Assembly: GCA_014904845.1 (NCBI GenBank)
Contig: MU119240.1
Location: 186,001 to 250,000, forward strand
From: Acephala macrosclerotiorum
Lineage: Eukaryota; Ascomycota; Leotiomycetes; Helotiales; Mollisiaceae
Direction: 5' to 3'
Length of the DNA stretch: 64,000 nt
Positions 58,417-64,000 of the stretch are shown in pieces. The notes under the pieces are model-generated. The model saw only the letters and a program-made list of their open reading frames with translations. It did not search any database and was not told where the DNA came from. The translations under genes were made by a program, and so were the position numbers. Every line of letters begins with the position of its first letter. Position 1 is the stretch's first letter.

Positions 58417-59401
58417 TCATGTCCAATTCTCCAGCTCTTTTCCCGTCCACTCCCACAGCTCTGCCGCCAGCTTATCGTTGCCCATATCCCTTGTCTTCTT
58501 GCCTGGTACTCCGACGGGGTTATAGTACTCTCCGTTCACAATGTCCTTCCCCTGCGGTGTCGTCTTCACCGTCGCAGCCCAACATGTATTCCATGCACCC
58601 TATCCCTCCTTCTTCGGATCCTGCAACCTTCTGAAATTGATCCCACAGATAAACGCTTTGTTGAGGAAGCTGGCATTCGTGACCATCTCTGTCTTGTATA
58701 CCCCAGGATTGATAGACAAGAACAGGATTCCCGAGTCCTTGTAACCGCGTGCGAGCTCGGCAGCAAAGAGTATATTAGCTAGTTTTGACTGCCCGTATCT
58801 TAGTCACGGCCCTGCGAATGTAAAGCTTTGAGGAGTTTTTAAATCCTTGAAGATGATACCTCCCGGAGGATGAGCACCAGCACCATCGCTGGAAAGGAAC
58901 ACGATACGAACATCAGTGGCTGGCTGTTTTGCAGTCTCGATCATCATGGGTAAGAGAAGCTTGACGAGCAAGGCATGACCCATGTGATTCGTGCCAAATT
59001 GATTCTCATAACCGTCTTTGGTGAGTCTGGCCGGCGTTGCAAATGAGTTTGTCGAGTCTGGTGTTGGTTGCGAGGAAGTTCTTGGTAGCGGACTGAACGG
59101 AAGCTAAGGACGCAAGATCAAATTCGAGGAAAGTGATGGGGACGGAAGGATGCTTTGACTTGGCTTTCGATATCACTTCGTTGGCTCTGGAGGCGGACCG
59201 ACCGATGAAGTAAATATGCGCGGGATTATGAGCTGCCAGAAGAAGAACGGTTTGGGTACCAAGTCCTGATGTTCCTAGATAATTGAGTCAATTTGGTTTC
59301 GGAGTGGCAGGTGAGACATGGTGGCTGAGCTCACCTCCAGTGACCAAGATGACTTGTCCCGAAAGATCAGGAATATCTGTATCAAGATTGAACGCCATCA
59401 T
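58417..59401 (-). pseudogene. Short-chain dehydrogenase pseudogene (retinol dehydrogenase-like)
   Basis: SDR enzymes oxidise or reduce alcohols and ketones with NAD(P). Exon 1 (59401-59335) reads MAFNLDTDIPDLSGQVILVTG. A GTGAGC..CTAG intron follows, then TSGLGTQTVLLLAAHNP completes the TGxxxGxG nucleotide-binding motif. Next come FLEFDLASLASVQSA and LDKLICNAG. After CNAG about ten residues are missing and the frame shifts into LTKDGYENQFGTNHMGHAL, DVRIVFLSSDGAG and the catalytic-type RYGQSKLANILFAAELARG. In-frame TGA interrupts GP/LRYG, where Trp is typical, and TAG lies after DPKKEG. The end (ELWEWTGKELENWT) matches the usual C-terminus of this group. One frameshift and two stops make it non-functional. 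Confidence 0.85.
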
Positions 59402-60548
59402 ACGGCACGAGCTTCTCTGATTTCAAACAACCTTACACATGCCGCTACAGCAACTCGAGGCCGAAGAAGGAACACAACGGTCGCGCTAAGCAAATGGTTG
59501 ATAGGAAAGGGCGTCTCGTGTAGATGTTTAGGAAGCGAGCCTTGACTCCGGATGAAATAAAGATGAGAGAGTGAAAATATGATGGCAGACAACAGGGCAT
59601 CGATACGATCAGACCTCCTATATATTCTGTCGAGCGCAGTCGCTATCCCAGAGCTAGTGGATGAACTTTCAGTCCGAGATTCCGCAGGAACATCAAAAGG
59701 CCACCAAGAGCCTCTTAAGTCCATGGATACAAGCGTAACGGAGAGATTGAGAACATGATCTAGTGCATCAAGGCCTTCGTGAAGAAGGGCGATGGTCATA
59801 AAAGCGAGAAGTGCATGAGCAAGCTCGCGAGTATCACCGCATTGGGCTAGCCCCTCGGGGATGGTATCAAAAGCCGAGTTGAGTCACGTTTCTGAAAGCT
59901 AAACAAGGATATCACGGGCCACGGAAGAACTCCGTATCGCCCATTCCAACGTCGACTTTCAAAAACAGCTCTCTATCAAGATACCCAGCCCTTAAAGCAC
60001 CCTTATTTGCGAAAGCTCCCGATCAAGTGAGGGACTATGGACTATGGATTGCAAAGATGTCGGCTATGGAAGCTGTCCTTTTAGCTGATCGAGAGCATCC
60101 GTAACGACCCTGCCATAGCGTCGTCCTAATGGTTAATGGTTGATCTTGAAAAGTCTAAGTCCTCCCTTGTTGAGCTGCTGTGCAGCTGAAAGTAGTCTCA
60201 AGCTGGGTTATTTTAAGGTGTACGAGGTACTTCATGTCGATAGTGTTTGTTTGGTCTTTTCGATGTATGGTTCACTTCTGCGGACCCTCGACAACGTCCG
60301 TGTCATTTGAGTATTACCTTATTAGGTCTTGAATTACCTCCTGGACGTTCCTGAAGCAAATGTTGCGATGCGGTTATCGATTATCTCTAATGTATCGATG
60401 TTATTGTTATCCTAAGAACGAGTCAACAACGGGAGGCTAGCAGCGACTAAACTCAATCCGAACTTGCGCCCTGGAGATTTTGTTAACAATGTATTCTAAT
60501 ATCCACGAACACTTACTCCTCCAATGCATCCTCCGCACAGCGCACACA
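59402..60548. other. Intergenic, nothing recognised
   Basis: About 1.1 kb with one 133-codon - strand frame overlapping the SDR start, judged to be chance. Confidence 0.4.
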
Positions 60549-61464
60549 ATGCCGATGGCAGATCCTACCGAATCCGGATAATTTCCCCTTCTACCAACAG
60601 AGCTGCAATACATCGTCTAGAACCTCGTCCTCTTGATTAGTGCCAAGCACCAGCGCTGCTACCCCGATTACGACTTCACCTTCCTAGATAAGAAGACATT
60701 ACCCAATACCCGTTCCGCAAAGAGCATCTGCAAAGTGAAGAATGGCCCATGGTGTGTGCAATGGTTCAGTCCAATGATCAAGTATATGCTCTTACGGTGA
60801 AAGATTGGAAATCGATGCATGCCTTGTACGTATGTCTACTCCAATGTTGGGGGATCAAGTACATCCTTTTGATTGCAAATCGTCGAAAGTAGGAGAAGCT
60901 TATTGGCATGTTGCGAGTGCCGTCCACTCGTAAATGTCCTCGAAACTGGATTCAAGTAAACGACAAAGTTTGGGAAGATGAGAAGGAGCAGTGTCGAAGC
61001 TCGTGCGTACAATCGGTCGAGGGCTTTGCCCGAGCCCGAGCAAAATTACGGAATGATAATGCTCGCGTCCTTTATGACGACATTCTCTCAGCTGGAAGCC
61101 GACTAGAACGGATTTGGAACCTGAAGATACGAGTTATTGAGAGCGGGGAAGAATTAGCCAAGAGGGTTGCTCGGATCAGTACAAACGCAAAGAAGGGACC
61201 AAAGGAAATTGATCAGCCTCGATCCAAACATGGAATCCGGATATTATTAGCATACGAAGACTCGATTCCCAATACTTTATACCTGCTTCGTTCGTCAATG
61301 ATATTTCCTCTTGAAGAGGTAGCGAGCGGGAGCGGGGACTTACTAGCAAATCCAGTTTCAGTCCGCATCGAAATCCACCACCTTATGATTTTGCGACCAC
61401 AACTCCAGTTACCATTTCATTCGCTCACGACTCATACCCATTCTAGATCTGTTGTTTCAAAATC
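60549..61464 (+). pseudogene. F-box/2EXR-like gene relic
   Basis: From the Met at 60549 the frame reads MADPTESG, stop (TAA), FPLLPTELQYIV, stop (TAG in place of a likely Trp), NLVLLISAKHQRCYPDYDF. The LPTELQYIVWxL-type opening is common at the start of fungal F-box and 2EXR-like proteins. A second open piece (60908-61471) carries charged helical sequence (LYDDILSAGSRLERIWNLKI, YEDSIPNTLYLLRSSM) that may be its continuation. No splice solution removes the stops. The family assignment is tentative. Confidence 0.4.
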
Positions 61465-61467
61465 TTA

Positions 61468-61851
61468 TTGAACGCGAGAGTCTTTGGATGCAATACCGCT
61501 ACGTTGGGTGATCTCGCCGAACCCAAGCTTTGGGACAAACTGCCTTCCGAAGTTCAAGACATGATCTGGGACATCGTGCTCTCCGAAACCCACCAAGCCT
61601 CTCGGCACACACTTTCAGGAGAGAACGGTCGGTCACGCTGGAGACACGCCAAAGTCAGTCGCTCGCTCTCACCAATCCTGCACGTCTGCACTAGGTCCAG
61701 AGCAAGAGCCAATGTTCGTTTCACGGAATACGGATTGGAGCATAAACAGATCTGGAGTTGTGGATTTAGTAGTGCATCAAAGTATGGAAAATCCCTTAAG
61801 GAAGAAACGCTACCAAAGTCAAAGAAGGCTTCGGACTTGCTCAAGATCTAG
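61468..61851 (+). pseudogene. Truncated 2EXR-like fragment
   Basis: The frame contains LWDKLPSEVQDMIWDIVLSE (about 61530-61590) and, later, SPILHVCTRSRARANVRF. These are the two signatures of the 2EXR domain, with spacing close to normal. It lacks an ATG at its beginning and stops soon after the domain, so it is a fragment or an exon whose neighbours I cannot find. It lies directly after another relic with a related opening motif. Confidence 0.4.
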
Positions 61852-62227
61852 GGGCAGGGAAATTATGTTCAGGGTCACTTTGGCGCGTCCATGTTCTGCT
61901 ATTACTCCTGTCTAGATTCGCAATCTTGTACTCGCGATGTTCAGAATCTGCGGGAGTGCCTGACTAAATCTCTGGACTATACTCACAACTTTTGGCAGTC
62001 AAAATGTCCCAAAAGCTTTGGTTCTTCCAATGAGGGAATGATGAGAGATTTCTTATAATTCATGGATGTTCATTTAATTCACCTTCTCAAGCGCGTATGA
62101 CAGTAATGAAGTGCCCAGATGAAAACCACCCCGAAGATACCCCATGCTCAAGCCCAAAAATCATACTCGTCATGTCACCACCCACTTCCCTCCCATCTAT
62201 CCTCCAGCAGCCATCAGACCTGACAAA
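61852..62227. other. Intergenic, nothing recognised
   Basis: Spacer to the 3' end of the last gene. Confidence 0.45.
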
Positions 62228-63998
62228 TCAAGGCAAATGCGGAGGTGACAACAAAGCCATCTCGTCCTTGTCACCCTCAAGTTCGCTTGTTTGCCAGATC
62301 TCAAGATACTCGACGATATTCATTGAGTGTCCGTTCTTATTACCGTTGTCAGCCCATGTCTTCAGAAAAGCATAGCAGTTCTTGAACTTCTCCCATAGCT
62401 TGCGATCGGCGTTCAACTGCGTTGTATTGTATTCACCTATACCCTCGATCCACTAGATGATATATTAGTTGGTTTTCGCTGAACGTATGACTTCGGACGA
62501 TTTGATGTGGACAAGTTCAGGCGGGATGTGTTGTGTGAAGGTGAAAGGTGAAGATTCGGTGTAATTGGGACAGCATGCTCAGGACGACATGATGTGAAAG
62601 GGACGACATGGGGTGCAGGAACAAATGACAAGATATGATTTAGTGAAAGGGAACAAAGGATCAAAAGTGGTAGATACTCACAATGACCATGAAACCTGGA
62701 CGAATACATTGCCAATTGATCGCAATGCTAGGGAAAGCAGCCTGAACTTTAATAAGGTAACGGGCACCACTGCCACCAAATTTCTCAGCAGCATTTCGAG
62801 ATTTATCACAAATGATAACGTAGCGGGGCATATCTGTTGTGCGCGAACTGTCAGCCATGCATCTCAGAATGGTATACGAAGTTTCAGAACGCGGAATGAA
62901 GCGAAGACATCTCGTCCTTAGGTAGAGGCGATATATCGGCAGTGGAGTAGAAAGGGGGGAAGGGGGAAGGGACTCTCGCGTCGAGGCTAAATATCGGCCT
63001 AGGAAAAAGGTGTAGAAAAGGGGAGGCGAAGGCAACCTCGCGTCGAGGCTAAACACCGGTGTAGACTTAGAAAAGGGGGATGGTGAAGACACTTTCGCAT
63101 CGAGGCTAGACATCGGTCTAGGACAATGGAGTAGAAAAGGAAGACCGTCTCGCTTCGAAGCGATTGGTTGTGGTGGATCAATGGAGTAGAAAAAGGGGAG
63201 ACTGCTTACCAAGCTCCCAACCATAGGCAGGCTGATACCCCTTTCCCTTCCTACGCTCAATCTCTGCTCTGATGTCGCGTCGAGTACTAGCTGATGGCAA
63301 CATGACGAGGTGTCCTTGCGGTGTCTTCGGCTTCTTGGGGAGGCCATGGATATTGAGTTGTACCTCCTGTTGTACCTCCTTGATCAGTCTTTCTACCTCA
63401 ACTTCGGTGTTGCTCTTGAGCTCGATTGGAGGGCTTGCGTGTTTTGTATGACGTTGGGTGATGGGACCGGCTTCTTCGAAGGAGATCGGGACATAGACCT
63501 GGACTCCATATGCTCCCTCTCGCTCTGATGATCGACGATCCGCAACAGGAGCAGAAATGAACTGAGCCGCAAGGGAGGAGGACTCGGACTGTGACAATTG
63601 GGAAGATCTAGCCACATTTGTTGAACCTTTTCCGTGCTCAGAGGATGGAGGTGATATCATTTCGGGAAAAACACCAGGAAATTCGCCTGATGCTTGACCA
63701 ACTGATAGTCATCAGCAGGGGAGGGTATAATATTTGTGACAAACTTACAGTAGGTTGTCCACACCTCCTTCTCGAGATGATATTGCCGAATGGCGCCGTC
63801 AACTCTCTTGCTCTAGCTGGATGAATTGTGTTTATCCACGAGATTCTTTACAACACGCCACAGATCTCTTTGCTTGTCGTTGGCGAGCTTGTAAAGCTCC
63901 CTCACGTTGTTCGGCGTCGGCGCGGTAGGATTGAGGAGAGACATCATTTTGGGAATCTGAGACTCATACGCGTATCGATACTGGTATCGAGAAGCCAT
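62228..63998 (-). CDS. Multi-exon protein of unknown function with one in-frame stop
   Basis: Four exons (63998-63749, 63701-63210, 62833-62682, 62452-62228) have clean splice sites and consistent phase, giving 372 codons. Exon 1 starts MASRYQYRYAYESQIPKMMS but has TAG at codon 62 (after DKHNSSS). After the TAG the frame continues KRVDGAIRQYHLEKEVWTTY and splices correctly. Exon 2 is Ser-rich, then has VERLIKEVQQEVQLNIHGLP. Exon 3 reads RYVIICDKSRNAAEKFGGSG and FPSIAINWQCIRPG. Exon 4 ends LEIWQTSELEGDKDEMALLS. I recognise no family. A later start (PEMISPP, 63660) would avoid the stop and lose the first part. The large third intron (376 bp) contains a minisatellite. The gene may also continue beyond the window edge. 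Confidence 0.55.
62970..63190. repeat. Minisatellite in an intron, four units of about 55-62 bp
   Basis: The motif CTCGCGTCGAGGCTAAA...CGG recurs at about 62975, 63037, 63094 and 63149, giving periods of 62, 57 and 55 bp. Each unit also contains GTAGAAAAGG or similar. The fourth unit has diverged (CTCGCTTCGAAGC). The whole array lies between a GTAAGC donor (63209) and the acceptor at 62834. Confidence 0.75.
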
Positions 63999-64000
63999 TT

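Noticed and set aside
59398..59799. 133-codon - strand open frame next to the SDR relic
   Set aside because: No recognisable motif, and it overlaps the SDR start in another frame.
62661..63347. 228-codon - strand frame running through the minisatellite
   Set aside because: The upstream exon uses a different frame and has a good GTAAGC donor. The conserved-looking peptide only starts after the acceptor. Kept as possible intron retention only.
1..64000. CRISPR arrays, operons, Shine-Dalgarno sites
   Set aside because: Not expected in a eukaryotic genome, and no regularly spaced direct repeats of that type were seen.

Overview
The window reads as nuclear DNA of a filamentous ascomycete (Pezizomycotina; a leotiomycete is plausible but unproven). 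Genes are split by short introns (about 45-80 bp, up to 376 bp) with GTAAGT/GTATGT-type donors and CTAAC/CTGAC-type branch sites. Two proteins are fungal Zn(2)Cys(6) regulators, several families are fungus-restricted, and one 3.5-kb block is extremely AT-rich, as expected of a transposon altered by repeat-induced point mutation (RIP). I assembled the gene models by hand from splice sites and reading frame; nothing was searched against a database.

Layout. 1-1.2 kb: wrecked pyruvate decarboxylase. 1.6-5.6 kb: divergent pair NAN1/UTP17 (rRNA processing) and RPB10 (RNA polymerase subunit) sharing a 222-bp promoter. 8.6-14 kb: a conserved unknown protein with a repeated Cys-Trp helix motif and small Cys-rich proteins. 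14.9-21 kb: four loci of one fungal family (DUF7918-like), two intact and two broken. 21.6-25.1 kb: BAP31-like ER protein and a Zn(2)Cys(6) factor. 26.4-29.7 kb: a 148-bp MITE beside a dead aquaporin gene, then an MFS transporter. 32.4-34.7 kb: PAH1 (lipin). 35.5-44.1 kb: 2EXR-like relic, a large fibronectin-III/coiled-coil protein and a second Zn(2)Cys(6) factor. 46.2-46.7 kb: SAP-domain protein. 47.3-50.8 kb: AT-rich hAT transposon with an 8-bp target duplication. 51.1-55.2 kb: a gene for a Pro-rich unknown protein enclosed by an inverted repeat pair. 55.8-57.9 kb: RBR ubiquitin ligase. 58.4-64 kb: SDR pseudogene, 2EXR/F-box-like relics and a multi-exon gene with an intronic minisatellite.

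The window alternates conserved housekeeping genes (NAN1, RPB10, BAP31, PAH1) with a decaying accessory compartment containing at least five clear pseudogenes. The best leads are the hAT element and the MITE that shares its ends, the DUF7918-like paralogue cluster whose members end in SUMO-interaction-like motifs, the CW-helix repeat protein, and an RBR ligase that also carries a VVDLT motif. I found no convincing functional tRNA, no rRNA, no CRISPR array and no secondary-metabolite cluster.
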